Source: Rhizobium sp. Root482 | GTDB taxonomy: Bacteria > Pseudomonadota > Alphaproteobacteria > Rhizobiales > Rhizobiaceae | DNA: 64,000 nt | Direction of reading: 5' to 3' | NCBI RefSeq assembly: GCF_001426565.1 | Contig: NZ_LMFA01000022.1 | Location: forward strand, 231,254-295,253 | Part shown: positions 17,211 through 26,141 of the stretch, in pieces | How positions within the stretch are numbered: position 1 is the stretch's first letter | How the letters are laid out: each line of letters begins with the position of its first letter | The notes under the pieces: model-generated | Seen by the model: the letters and a program-made list of their open reading frames with translations, nothing else | Told to the model about the DNA's origin: nothing | Databases searched by the model: none | Translations under genes and position numbers: made by a program

Positions 17211-20200
17211 TTATTCGGCGGCCAGCGCCGGATAATGCTGCTCCGGCTCGCCGCCGCCGGCTGTCTGTTCCGGCTCATCCTTGCGCTTCGGTTCGCGGCC
17301 GAAGAACAGGGCATATCCTGCCGGCAGGACCAGGATGGTCAGGACGGTGGCGACGAGGATGCCGCCCATCATCGCATAGGCGAGCGGGCCCCAGAAGACG
17401 CCGCGCGAAATCGGGATCAGCGCCAGCACCGCCGTCATCGCCGTCAAAACGATCGGCCGGAAGCGGCGCACGGCCGAGCCAATGATCGCCTCGGTGCGCT
17501 CCATGCCGGCGGCGATGTCCTGGTCGATCTGGTCGACGAGGATGATGGAGTTGCGCATGATGATGCCGAGCAGCGCGATGACGCCGAGGATGGCGACGAA
17601 GCCGAAGGGGGCGCCGCTGATCAGAAGGGCTGCGGCCGCACCGATAATGCCGAGCGGGCCGGTCGCCAGCACCAGCATGGCCTTGCCGAAATGCTGCAGC
17701 TGGATCATCAGCAGGAGGACGATGACCGCCAGCATGATCGGCGCCTTGTCGGCGATCGACTGCTGGCTTTCCGCCGCATCCTCGGCACCGCCCTGGATTT
17801 CCACGCTATAGCCGGGTGCGAGGCTGTCACGCAGCGGCTTCATGTCGGCATGGATCTGCATCGCCACGTCATTGGGCTGGACGCCGTCCGGAAGCGTGCC
17901 GCGCACCGTGATCGTCGGCAGGCGGTTGCGGCGCCATTCGATGCCCTGTTCGAGAACCGGAACGACCTTGGCCACCTGGGAAAGCGGCACGAAACTGCCG
18001 AAATCCGTCGGGATATAGATGGAATCGACCGACGACAGCAGCTGGCGGCTGGCCTCCGGTTCGCGGGCGACGATGGAAACGGTCTCCTCACCATCGCGGA
18101 GATCACCGAGCGGCGCGCCGGACATGGTGGCCTGCAGCATCTGGCGGATGCGCTGCGAGGTGACGCCGAGCGCCCGGGCGCGGTCCTGGTCGATCACCAG
18201 CTTCATGGCGGGCACCGGCTCCAGCCAGTCATCGTGGATGGCGCCGAGTTCGGGGGTTTCTGCAAATTTCGCCTTGACCTGATCGGCAATGCGGCGAACC
18301 TCTTCGCGGTCCGGGCCGGTGACGCGCATCTGCACCGGCCAGCCCGTAGGCGGCCCGAGGAAGAGGCGATCGACCTTGCCGCGGATGTCGGGAAAATCCT
18401 TAGCAAGGATATCGCGCAGCTTGACGATCAGCCGCTCGCGGGCCGGCTCGTCCTTTGCCATGACGAGCAATTGGGCGAAATTCGGATTGCGCAGCTGCTG
18501 GTCGAGCGGCAGGAAGAAGCGTGGCGCGCCTTCGCCGATATAGGTGGCGACGAATTTCTTGTCCTCGTCGCCGGCGATCTTGTCCTCCAGCGCCTTCGCC
18601 TGCGTCTCGACCTCCCTGATGCTGGTGCCTTCCGGCAGCCAGAGATCGACGAGGATTTCCGGGCGCGAGGATTGCGGAAAGAAATTCTTCGGAATGAACT
18701 GGAAGGCCCAGAGGCTGGCCATGAAGGTGACGAGCGTGAGCGACAGCACGATGATCCGGTGGCGCACGGCCCAGCCGACAGTGGCGCGCAGGCGGCGATA
18801 GAACCGCGTGTCGAAGACATCGTGATGGACGCCCGCATGCGGCCTCTGCTTGAGGATCATGTGGCCGAGCCAGGGCGTGAAATAGACCGCGACGAACCAG
18901 GACACGACCAGCGCGATGCCGACGACATAAAACAGCGAGCGCACATATTCGCCGGCGGTCGAGGCTGCGAAGCCGACCGGAATGAAGCCGGCGGTGGTGA
19001 TCAGCGTGCCGGTCAGCATCGGAAAGGCCGTCGAGGAATAGGCAAAGCTCGCCGCATCGATCTTGTCGAGACCCTCCTCAAGCTTTCGCTCCATCATCTC
19101 CACGACGATCATCGCATCATCGACCAGAAGGCCGAGCGCGATGATGAGGGCGCCGAGCGAAATGCGCTGCAGGTCGATGCCGAGTTCGTACATGATGGCA
19201 AAGGTGGCGGCGAGGACGAGCGGAATGGCGATGGCGATGACGAGGCCCGAGCGCCAGCCGATCGACAGGAAGGACACGACAAGGACGATCACCAGCGCCT
19301 CGGCCAGCGCCTTCATGAATTCGCCGATCGCCTCGGTGACGACCTCAGGCTGGTTGGCGATCTGGTCGACGGCGACGCCATAGGGCAGAGAAGCCTCGAA
19401 CCGCTGATAGGTCTCCTCGACGGCGGCACCGACATCGGTGACGTTGAAGCCCTTGGCCATCACCACGCCGATCTGGACGCTGTTGTGACCGTTGAAGAGG
19501 AATTTGCGCTGGTAAGGGTCCACGAGGCCGGAGGTCACGGTGGCGATATCGCCCAGACGGGTCACCTCATTGCCGGCGCGCAGCCGAAGCTCGCGGATGT
19601 CATCGGCACTGGTGACGCCACCATCGACCGAAATGCGCACCGAGCGCGTGCCGGTATCGACCGAGCCCGCCGGATCGACCGCGTTCTGGCCGCTGATCGC
19701 CGCCTGAATATCGGTGAGCGTCAGGCCGCGCGCGGCGAGCACCTTGGACGGTATGTCGATATAGATCTTCTCGGCCTGGTCGCCGATGATGACGGCCTTT
19801 TCGACGCCCGGCGTCGTCAAGAGCATGTCGCGCGCCCGGATGGCGAAGTCCTTCAGTTCGGGATAGCTGTAGCCCTCGCCGCTCAGGGAATGCAGCGTAA
19901 TGAAGGTATCGCCGAACTCGTCGTTGAAATAGGGGCCGAGCAGGCCCTGCGGCAATTCATTTGCGATATCGCCGACCTTCTTGCGTGCCTGGTAGAAGGC
20001 ATCGGCCACGTCAGCGGCATTGGTATCGCCCTTGACCTGCAGGGTGATGATAGCGCTGCCGGAGCGGGTGAAGGAGCGCACGAAATCCAGATGCGGCGTT
20101 TCCTGCAGCTTGCGCTCGATCTTGTTGACGACCTGGTCTTCCATGTCCTTGATCGAGGCGCCCGGCCAGACTGCCTGCACCACCATGACGCGGAAGGTGA

Positions 20201-20348
20201 AATCCGGATCTTCCTTCTGGCCCATGCGCATCAGGCCGAGCACGCCGGCAACGAGGATCAGGCCGAACAGGAAGCGCCCGATGCTGGGATGGGTGATCGC
20301 CCAGCGCGAGAGATTGAAGCCTTGCTTTTCACCGGTCGAGGAGGTCAT
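17211..20348 (-). CDS. RND efflux pump inner-membrane transporter
   Basis: Proton-driven efflux transporter of the AcrB/HAE1 superfamily. The 1045 residues match the usual size: one N-terminal membrane segment, two large periplasmic loops (about 40-340 and 560-860) and two groups of membrane helices. Visible motifs include DPDFTFRVMVVQAVWPGAS near the N terminus and LGLLVDDAMIVVEMMERKLEEG in the fourth-helix region (LVDDAMIVVE is the conserved RND segment). The preceding gene in the same direction is its periplasmic adaptor (32-bp gap). No outer-membrane factor is encoded here, so it would borrow a TolC-like channel. Drug, solvent or bile-type substrate not predictable. Confidence 0.94.
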   Translation of the reverse strand: MTSSTGEKQGFNLSRWAITHPSIGRFLFGLILVAGVLGLMRMGQKEDPDFTFRVMVVQAVWPGASIKDMEDQVVNKIERKLQETPHLDFVRSFTRSGSAIITLQVKGDTNAADVADAFYQARKKVGDIANELPQGLLGPYFNDEFGDTFITLHSLSGEGYSYPELKDFAIRARDMLLTTPGVEKAVIIGDQAEKIYIDIPSKVLAARGLTLTDIQAAISGQNAVDPAGSVDTGTRSVRISVDGGVTSADDIRELRLRAGNEVTRLGDIATVTSGLVDPYQRKFLFNGHNSVQIGVVMAKGFNVTDVGAAVEETYQRFEASLPYGVAVDQIANQPEVVTEAIGEFMKALAEALVIVLVVSFLSIGWRSGLVIAIAIPLVLAATFAIMYELGIDLQRISLGALIIALGLLVDDAMIVVEMMERKLEEGLDKIDAASFAYSSTAFPMLTGTLITTAGFIPVGFAASTAGEYVRSLFYVVGIALVVSWFVAVYFTPWLGHMILKQRPHAGVHHDVFDTRFYRRLRATVGWAVRHRIIVLSLTLVTFMASLWAFQFIPKNFFPQSSRPEILVDLWLPEGTSIREVETQAKALEDKIAGDEDKKFVATYIGEGAPRFFLPLDQQLRNPNFAQLLVMAKDEPARERLIVKLRDILAKDFPDIRGKVDRLFLGPPTGWPVQMRVTGPDREEVRRIADQVKAKFAETPELGAIHDDWLEPVPAMKLVIDQDRARALGVTSQRIRQMLQATMSGAPLGDLRDGEETVSIVAREPEASRQLLSSVDSIYIPTDFGSFVPLSQVAKVVPVLEQGIEWRRNRLPTITVRGTLPDGVQPNDVAMQIHADMKPLRDSLAPGYSVEIQGGAEDAAESQQSIADKAPIMLAVIVLLLMIQLQHFGKAMLVLATGPLGIIGAAAALLISGAPFGFVAILGVIALLGIIMRNSIILVDQIDQDIAAGMERTEAIIGSAVRRFRPIVLTAMTAVLALIPISRGVFWGPLAYAMMGGILVATVLTILVLPAGYALFFGREPKRKDEPEQTAGGGEPEQHYPALAAE

Positions 20349-20380
20349 CGGCGTGGTTCCGCTTTCGATGGTCTTTAGGT

Positions 20381-21526
20381 TCAGCGCAGAAGCGCGCCAT
20401 TGCCGGTGGCAGTCGATGCGGTTTCATGACCGGGTTGCTCGCCGATCTTCACCTTCAGGCCCTCGGTCATGAACTGGGTGCCGGCGGACACCACCATGTC
20501 GCCCGCTTCCAGGCCCTTGGCGATGCGGACACCGTCGTCGGTAAAGCCGGCGATCTCGACCGGATGGGCATGCACGGTCGCTTCCGCGCGATCCACCCGC
20601 CAGACGATCGGCCGATCATCCTGTTGGGCAAGGGCGCTGAGCGGCAGGGATACCGTCTGCGGCCCGGCTTCGACCGTGGCTTCGATGCCAGCCGTCATGC
20701 CGAGCAGGACACCCGGATCGTCCGGCAGGCTGATGCGCACGGCAAACGTGCGCGACTGCGGGTCGGCGCTGCCGGCGATCTCGCGGATCTTGCCTTCGAG
20801 CACCAGCTTGGCGCTCGACCAGAAACGGACTTCCACGGCATTGCCGGGCTTGAACTGGGCAATCTCGGTTTCCGGCACGGCGATCAGCACTTCCTTGCCG
20901 CCATCGACGGCAACGGTGAGCACCGGCGTCCCCGAACCGACGACCTGGCCGATATCGGCATTGACGGCGGTGACGATGCCGTTGTGGTCGGATCTGAGCT
21001 CGGCATAGCGGACCTGGTTCTTCGCCTGGTCCAGACTGGAGCGGGCCGTATCGCGGGTGGCGACGGCCTGGTCGTAATTGAGCACGGCCTGCTCCAGCTG
21101 CGCCTTGGGCGACACATTCTTGGCGAACAGCTGCTCGGCGCGGCTGCGGGCCAGTTGCGCCGTCTCCACCTGCCGTTCGGCGGCATCGAGGCTGGCCTTG
21201 GCGCTGTTCACCGCAAGCTCGTAATCCGTCGGATCGATCCGGGCGAGAGGATCGCCGGCCTTCACGCGCTGGCCGATATCGACGAGACGTTCGGTGATCT
21301 TGCCGGCGACGCGGAAGCCGAGATTCATTTCGGTACGGGCGCGCACCGCGCCAGCATAGTGCAGTTCGCGTATATTGTCGGCCCTGGCGATCTCGATCAC
21401 CTTGACCGGGCGCACGACCTGCGGCGCCTCGGCCTTCTCCTGCGAGCAGGCGGAAAGTGCAAGGGCGGCGAAAACCGGCAGGAAAAGAAAAGGCAGGCGA
21501 AGACGGGACTGGCTGGGCGAAGACAT
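20381..21526 (-). CDS. RND efflux periplasmic adaptor lipoprotein
   Basis: Membrane-fusion protein linking the RND pump to an outer-membrane channel. The mature part follows a signal peptide ending in a lipobox LSAC (cysteine at residue about 27), so it is probably lipid-anchored. Lipoyl/HlyD segments (VAGKITERLVDIGQRVKAGDPLARI), a coiled-coil hairpin of about 60 residues rich in Ala, Arg and Gln, and the beta-barrel domain follow in order. I start at the ATG at 21526, preceded by AGGAGC; a GTG at 21544 is possible. First structural gene after the TetR gene and likely co-transcribed with the pump. Confidence 0.9.
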   Translation of the reverse strand: MSSPSQSRLRLPFLFLPVFAALALSACSQEKAEAPQVVRPVKVIEIARADNIRELHYAGAVRARTEMNLGFRVAGKITERLVDIGQRVKAGDPLARIDPTDYELAVNSAKASLDAAERQVETAQLARSRAEQLFAKNVSPKAQLEQAVLNYDQAVATRDTARSSLDQAKNQVRYAELRSDHNGIVTAVNADIGQVVGSGTPVLTVAVDGGKEVLIAVPETEIAQFKPGNAVEVRFWSSAKLVLEGKIREIAGSADPQSRTFAVRISLPDDPGVLLGMTAGIEATVEAGPQTVSLPLSALAQQDDRPIVWRVDRAEATVHAHPVEIAGFTDDGVRIAKGLEAGDMVVSAGTQFMTEGLKVKIGEQPGHETASTATGNGALLR

Positions 21527-21575
21527 GCTCGCGCTCCTGATCACTTGAAAATTTTCGATGGGCGAGCCGGTCGGC

Positions 21576-22178
21576 TCACCTCAAGGCCTTGATTGCAAAT
21601 TCGATGAGGTCGTCGGGCATCGCCCGGTTTTCCTTGGAAAGACATTGGGCCACCATCTGCGGATGGCAGAGGCCAAGCGTCGCGGCCCCGAAACACCTGG
21701 AGGCCATGACCGGGTCCTGATCGGCGAACTCGCCGGCCGCGATACCCTGGCGGATCATTTCCTCGATCAGGTCATGCAGGCGATCGATATGTTTCTCGAT
21801 GACGTGCCAGTCGCGCTCGATGGCGACGACGACCATCTCATGGACTTTTTCATGATCGAGCATGGCCGCCAGGGTGAACTGGTACTGCGCCTGCACATAT
21901 TGGCGCAGGCGATCGGCGGCGCTGATCGGCAATTGCGTGATCTCCACGGCCTGGTGGTAGATGCCGTCGAGCATCCGCAAACAAATGGCCTGGTGGATTT
22001 CGGTCTTCGAGGAGAAAAAACGATAGATATTGGCCGGCGACATGCCGAGATCGCGGGCGATGTCGGCAACATTGGTCTTGGCATAGCCGAAATGCCGGAA
22101 CAGCCGCTCGCCGCTGTCCAGTATTTTCGTCATATTCTCCTGACGGATGGCATCGATGATATCGGCGCTCTCGTCCAT
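21576..22178 (-). CDS. TetR/AcrR-family repressor of the RND pump
   Basis: A 200-residue protein with the TetR helix-turn-helix in residues about 15-60 (MTKILDSGERLFRHFGYAKTNV.. DIARDLGMSPANIYRFFSSK) and an all-helical effector domain. It is the first gene of a tetR-adaptor-pump transcript, 49 bp before the adaptor start, which implies autoregulation of the whole unit. A 44-bp near-perfect palindrome 12 bp upstream of its start is the obvious operator. The ATG is preceded by GAGAGGGAATC. Start and length are normal for the family. Confidence 0.92.
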   Translation of the reverse strand: MDESADIIDAIRQENMTKILDSGERLFRHFGYAKTNVADIARDLGMSPANIYRFFSSKTEIHQAICLRMLDGIYHQAVEITQLPISAADRLRQYVQAQYQFTLAAMLDHEKVHEMVVVAIERDWHVIEKHIDRLHDLIEEMIRQGIAAGEFADQDPVMASRCFGAATLGLCHPQMVAQCLSKENRAMPDDLIEFAIKALR

Positions 22179-22190
22179 GATTCCCTCTCA

Positions 22191-22234
22191 CGAATTAAGA
22201 CTGACGAATTTCATATTTCGTCAGTCGTAATTCG
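22191..22234. promoter_or_regulatory. 44-bp palindromic operator upstream of tetR
   Basis: Arms CGAATTAAGACTGACGAA (22191-22208) and its reverse complement (22217-22234) match at 17 of 18 positions around an 8-bp centre. TetR-family dimers usually bind dyads of 15-28 bp, so 44 bp could seat two dimers. It lies 12 bp upstream of the tetR start codon and would overlap its promoter. Confidence 0.8.
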
Positions 22235-22248
22235 AAACCACGGATCTG

Positions 22249-23178
22249 TCAACGCGGAATCGTCTCTCCGGACGTCGCCGCTCGCTGGTTTTCGATGATG
22301 GCGCGCATGCGTGTCACCAGGAAATCGACGAAGGCGCGGGTCTTGGCAGAGACATGGCGACCCTCGGCATGAATGACATGAACCGGCAGGGGCGGCTCCT
22401 CGTGATCGGCAAGAACAATCATCAGGCGTCCCTCGGCAACGGCCGGCGCCACCTGATAGGAGAGCGCCCGCGCCAGGCCCCAGCCGCTGGCGGCCGCCGA
22501 AATCGATGCCTCCACGGTATTGCAGAACAGCCGCGGCTGGAGGGCGACGCCGGTCTTCTGCTCGGCGCCGAAGCGCCAGTCGAGCGGCGCGGAAGACCCG
22601 GTATTGGCGATGATCGTGTGGCCGGCGAGATCGGCCGGCACCTGCGGCACGGGGTGATCCTCGAAATAGGAGGGCGCGGCGCAGATCACCCGGCGGACGC
22701 TGCCGATCTTGATGGCCGTGTAGCCGGAATCCGGCAGATGGCCGATCCGCAGCGCGACATCGATGCCCTCCTCCACCAGATTGACCACCCGGTCGAAGAG
22801 AAGCACGCGTCCGGTCACCGCCGGATGGGCGGTGAGAAAGGCGGTCAGCGCCGGCATGACGTAGATCTGGCCGAACAGGACAGGGGCCGTCACCGTCAAC
22901 AGGCCGGTGGGCGTGGCATGGGAGCCGCCGGCCGAAGCCTCGGCCTCCTCGATATCGGCGAGGATATTGCGACAATCCTCGACATAGCGGCTGCCCGGCG
23001 CCGTCAGCTTCACGCTTCGCGTCGAACGCAGGAAGAGCCGTGCGCCGGTCAATTCTTCCAGATAGGCGATGGCGCGGGTGACGGCGGGCGGGCTCATATT
23101 GAGCGCGCGGGCCGCGCCGGCGAAGCTGCCGGCCTCCGCCACTTTCACCAGCACCCGCATGGCCTGCAGCCTGTCCAT
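22249..23178 (-). CDS. LysR-family transcriptional regulator (GST-linked)
   Basis: A 309-residue LysR protein of the AaeR/DsdC-like subgroup that begins MDRLQAMRVLVKVAEAGSFA. The winged helix-turn-helix covers residues about 1-60 (ALNMSPPAVTRAIAYLEELTGARLF) and the effector domain about 90-300. It is divergent from the glutathione S-transferase gene at 23296, the standard arrangement for controlling it. A 25-bp imperfect dyad (23195-23219) lies just upstream of its own start. Confidence 0.9.
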   Translation of the reverse strand: MDRLQAMRVLVKVAEAGSFAGAARALNMSPPAVTRAIAYLEELTGARLFLRSTRSVKLTAPGSRYVEDCRNILADIEEAEASAGGSHATPTGLLTVTAPVLFGQIYVMPALTAFLTAHPAVTGRVLLFDRVVNLVEEGIDVALRIGHLPDSGYTAIKIGSVRRVICAAPSYFEDHPVPQVPADLAGHTIIANTGSSAPLDWRFGAEQKTGVALQPRLFCNTVEASISAAASGWGLARALSYQVAPAVAEGRLMIVLADHEEPPLPVHVIHAEGRHVSAKTRAFVDFLVTRMRAIIENQRAATSGETIPR

Positions 23179-23194
23179 ATCACGTCTCCATCGA

Positions 23195-23219
23195 GATTAT
23201 TCCGCCAAGTGGAATGATC
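23195..23219. promoter_or_regulatory. Candidate LysR operator between lysR and GST genes
   Basis: GATTATTCC and GGAATGATC are inverted arms (8 of 9 paired) around the 7-nt centre GCCAAGT. It lies 17 bp upstream of the LysR start and about 77 bp upstream of the GST start, fitting the T-N11-A type dyads of LysR sites in divergent promoters. Confidence 0.5.
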
Positions 23220-23295
23220 TCTTGTTCATTATCGCACTTCTATCTTCCTTGGGAAAGAAACATGCTCTTGGCGACGACCCAAACTGGAGATTGCG

Positions 23296-23913
23296 ATGAA
23301 GCTCTACCATCACCCCCTGTCCGGCCACGCCCACCGCGCCCGGCTGTTCCTGTCGCTCATCGGCGTCGATGCGCAGCTGATCGAGGTCGACCTGGCCGCA
23401 CGCGCCCACAAGGCGCCGGACTTCCTGACGCTCAATCCGTTCGGTCAGGTCCCGGTGCTCGACGACGACGGCATCGTGATTGCCGATTCCAATGCCATCC
23501 TGGTTTATCTTGCCAAGAAGCACGGGGCGGAAAACTGGCTTCCGGAAGACCCAAAGGGTGCCGCGGCCGTGCAGCGCTGGCTTTCGGTCGCTGCCGGCGA
23601 GATTGCCTATGGCCCCGCCGCCGCCCGGCTCGTTACTGTCTTCGGTGCCAAATTCGATGCGGATGAAGTGGTTGCTCGCGCCCATACCGTCCTCACGCGG
23701 ATGGACACGGAGCTGGGCCGACGCCTCTGGATAGCGGCCGATCACCCGACCATCGCCGACATCGCCCTCTACAGCTATGTCGCCCGCGCTCCGGAAGGCA
23801 ACGTCGATCTTGGCGTCTATGCCCATGTCAAAGCCTGGCTGGGGCGCATCGAAGCGCTTCCCGGCTTTGTCGGCTTCCAGAAGAGCGCCGCCGGCATCTC
23901 TGAGCCGGCCTGA
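23296..23913 (+). CDS. Glutathione S-transferase
   Basis: Cytosolic GST of 205 residues: thioredoxin-like N-terminal domain ([20 protein letters not shown], with the NPFGQVPVL cis-proline turn and [11 protein letters not shown] glutathione-binding Ser) and an all-helical C-terminal domain containing [12 protein letters not shown] (the N-capping box). Substrate unknown. Preceded by GGAGATTGCG. The flavin-binding gene follows after 47 bp and both are probably controlled by the divergent LysR protein, suggesting a small detoxification or oxidative-stress unit. Confidence 0.92.
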   Translation: MKLYHHPLSGHAHRARLFLSLIGVDAQLIEVDLAARAHKAPDFLTLNPFGQVPVLDDDGIVIADSNAILVYLAKKHGAENWLPEDPKGAAAVQRWLSVAAGEIAYGPAAARLVTVFGAKFDADEVVARAHTVLTRMDTELGRRLWIAADHPTIADIALYSYVARAPEGNVDLGVYAHVKAWLGRIEALPGFVGFQKSAAGISEPA

Positions 23914-23960
23914 TCACAAAAAACGATCCTGCTCACCATCCTTCACGACAGGTGTTCGCA

Positions 23961-24899
23961 ATGCTCTCCAAAATCCCGACAGAAGCGGATTCCCCCTGGC
24001 ATGCCGGCGAAATCGCCCTTCAGCAACAGGCCGGCGTGGCAGTGCGGATGGACGAGATCGGCCGGCGGGTGCTGCGCGATCACCTGATCGACCAGCACCG
24101 CGCCTTTTATACCCAGCTTCCCTTCGTGGTTCTCGGCACCGTCGATGACGCGGGGAATGCATGGGCAAGCTTGCGCGCCGGCCAACCGGGCTTCCTGCAA
24201 AGCCCGGATCCCCATTCTCTGTGCGTCACGCTTGGCCGCGCTCCGGACGATCCCGCCGATATGGGAATGGAAGACGGCCAAGCCATCGGCCTGCTCGGCA
24301 TCGAACTGCAGACGCGCCGCCGCAATCGGCTGAACGGCACAATCCGGCGAGAGGGACCGGGCCGCTTCGAGATCGAGGTCGGGCAGTCCTATGGCAATTG
24401 CCCGCGCTATATCCAGCCGCGGGATTTTGCCTTCACCCGCGCGCCGTCCATGCCCTCCAGCGCCGGTCCGGCGTGGCTCGATCATCTCGACCCGCCGGCG
24501 CGCCGGCTGATTGGCGAAGCCGATACATTCTTCGTCGCGTCCTATGCCGATCCGGAACAGAAGGGCCGGCAGGTCGATGTCTCGCATCGCGGCGGCGCGC
24601 CCGGTTTCGTGCGGATCGGAGAGGATGGAGCGCTGACGATCCCGGATTTTGCCGGCAACCTGTTTTTCAACACGCTCGGCAATATCCTCATCAATGGCCG
24701 GGCCGGCCTCGTCTTTGCCGATTTCGAGACGGGCGAACTGCTGCAGCTCTCCGGCCTGGCGGAGGTAATACCGGAGGGGCCGGAGGTCGCAAGCTTCCCG
24801 GGCGCCGAACGCCTCTGGCGCTTCACGCCGCGCCATATCGTGCGCCGACCGGACGTCTTGCCGCTGCGCATGCACGCACTTCCGGCCCGGCATCGCTGA
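23961..24899 (+). CDS. Pyridoxamine 5'-phosphate oxidase-family flavin-binding protein
   Basis: A 312-residue protein of the PPOX/FMN-binding split-barrel class. The region RAFYTQLPFVVLGTVDDAGNAWASLRAG (about 50-77) and FVRIGEDGALTIPDFAGNLFFNTLGNILINGRAGLVFADF (about 215-255) each look like half of a PPOX beta-barrel, so it is probably a tandem or elongated member rather than a true PdxH. Homologues often sit beside GST genes and are annotated as FMN-dependent oxidoreductases of unknown substrate. I start at the ATG at 23961; an in-frame GTG lies three codons upstream. Confidence 0.75.
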   Translation: MLSKIPTEADSPWHAGEIALQQQAGVAVRMDEIGRRVLRDHLIDQHRAFYTQLPFVVLGTVDDAGNAWASLRAGQPGFLQSPDPHSLCVTLGRAPDDPADMGMEDGQAIGLLGIELQTRRRNRLNGTIRREGPGRFEIEVGQSYGNCPRYIQPRDFAFTRAPSMPSSAGPAWLDHLDPPARRLIGEADTFFVASYADPEQKGRQVDVSHRGGAPGFVRIGEDGALTIPDFAGNLFFNTLGNILINGRAGLVFADFETGELLQLSGLAEVIPEGPEVASFPGAERLWRFTPRHIVRRPDVLPLRMHALPARHR

Positions 24900-25082
24900 T
24901 CCGCTTTCCGGACTATGGCGTGGTACGACGCTCATCCCATGCCGGGCTTGGGGAGGATGAAGCGGTTGCAAACCGCACTCCCGCACGCCATTGTTCGAAC
25001 CGAACCGGCTTCCACGCGTTAAAGCTGTCGATGGCGCTTCCCGCGACAGGGAGCATTCGGGACGCCATAGCGGAGAGACAGG

Positions 25083-25559
25083 ATGAGCCGAGCCTTTACC
25101 CGGGAAATCGACGACGCGCCTCCTCCCCCCGTTCCGGAGCGGGCAGTGAGCGCTGCGCGCAATCTCGTGACCCGGCAAGGCGCCAGGCAGATCGAAGAGA
25201 TGATCGCGACGCTGACCGGACAACTGGAGGCAGGTGGTGAAATCTCAGCCCTCTCTGCCTTGAGGCGCGACCTGCGCTATTGGGATGCAAGACGCGCAAC
25301 GATGGAGATCGTTGAGCCGAGCCCTCACCCGACCGTCGTCAGGTTCGCAACCACCGTCGTGATCCAACGCAACGGCAAGGCCAGCCGGATACGTATTGTC
25401 GGCGAGGATGAGGCCGATCCGTCTTCCGGAGCGATCGCCTGGACCTCGCCCCTCGCCCAGGCTCTGGAGGGCGCCGGCGTCGGCGAGATCGTCGAATTCG
25501 ATGCCGCCGGGCGGGACGAAGAGATTTCGATCCTGTCGATCGAATCCGAAAATCGATGA
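25083..25559 (+). CDS. GreA/GreB-family elongation factor-like protein
   Basis: A 158-residue protein whose C-terminal half (about 85-158: FATTVVIQRNGKASRIRIVGEDEADPSSGAIAWTSPLAQALEGAGVGEIVEF) is the GreA/GreB FKBP-like domain that docks on RNA polymerase. The N-terminal half is helical (ARNLVTRQGARQIEEMIATLTGQ) and could be a shortened coiled coil. Such proteins are annotated as GreA/B-like or nucleoside diphosphate kinase regulators (Rnk-like). It stands alone with a cupin gene 63 bp downstream. Function uncertain beyond an RNA-polymerase link. Confidence 0.75.
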   Translation: MSRAFTREIDDAPPPPVPERAVSAARNLVTRQGARQIEEMIATLTGQLEAGGEISALSALRRDLRYWDARRATMEIVEPSPHPTVVRFATTVVIQRNGKASRIRIVGEDEADPSSGAIAWTSPLAQALEGAGVGEIVEFDAAGRDEEISILSIESENR

Positions 25560-25622
25560 CGCCTGAACGCGAAGTTTGCCGAAGAATTGAAAGGCCGACG
25601 ATCTGGACAGGGAGGATGACAA

Positions 25623-26123
25623 ATGCGGATCGAGGATTTCCTGCTCACGCCGAGTGAAGGCATACCGAACAATCCGGCCCTGCCGGTGATCGTCTACCAC
25701 CGCGCCCTGGCGGGAGAGACGGAGCTGGCAAAGGCATTCGAAGCGCGGTTTTTGGAAAACGGCTGGAAGGGCTGCTGGCGAGACGGCGTCTATTCCTATC
25801 AGCATTATCATACGCGCGCTCATGAGGTGCTCGGCATAGCGCGTGGTGAGGCCTGTCTTCTGATCGGCGGACCGGACGGTCGCAAGATCGAGGTTTCGGC
25901 CGGTGACTGCCTGCTCCTGCCGGCTGGTACCGGTCATTGCCGCATCAGCGCCGATCCGGATTTCCTGGTGATCGGCGCCTATCCCCCGGGGCAGGAGGCG
26001 GACATCAGGACGGAGCCAGCCAAGGAGGAAGATTTTGCGGCCATTCGTGCCGTGGCCCTGCCAAAGGCCGACCCGATCGAAGGCAGGGGCGGGGCGGCAA
26101 GCCGGCTGTGGGCGAGCCGATAG
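25623..26123 (+). CDS. Cupin-domain protein
   Basis: A 166-residue protein with one RmlC-like cupin barrel. Motif 1 appears as HYHTRAHEVLGIARGEACLLIGG (metal-type residues His, His, Glu) and motif 2 as GDCLLLPAGTGHC (His). Metal binding is therefore plausible, as in YlbA- or ChrR-like cupins, but no substrate is implied. Preceded by GGGAGGATGACAA. It is convergent with the DUF4112 gene, the two stop codons lying within one hairpin. Confidence 0.8.
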   Translation: MRIEDFLLTPSEGIPNNPALPVIVYHRALAGETELAKAFEARFLENGWKGCWRDGVYSYQHYHTRAHEVLGIARGEACLLIGGPDGRKIEVSAGDCLLLPAGTGHCRISADPDFLVIGAYPPGQEADIRTEPAKEEDFAAIRAVALPKADPIEGRGGAASRLWASR

Positions 26124-26141
26124 GCGGATGATCCGCCTATC
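26119..26141. terminator. Convergent-gene terminator hairpin
   Basis: Perfect 10-bp inverted repeat GATAGGCGGA / TCCGCCTATC with a 3-nt loop, overlapping the stop codon of the cupin gene and ending next to the stop of the DUF4112 gene on the other strand. No T-run, so it may stop transcription weakly or protect both 3' ends. Confidence 0.65.

Noticed and set aside
17235-20378. A 1047-codon frame opposite the RND pump
   Set aside because: Antisense to a full-length RND transporter; His/Asp/Arg-rich and without any recognisable domain.
24960-25020. tRNA-Cys-like fragment (anticodon-loop-like GCGGTTGCAAACCGC and a TTCGAAC loop)
   Set aside because: The T-stem and acceptor cannot be paired and spacing is wrong for a tRNA; at most a very decayed remnant, more likely coincidence.
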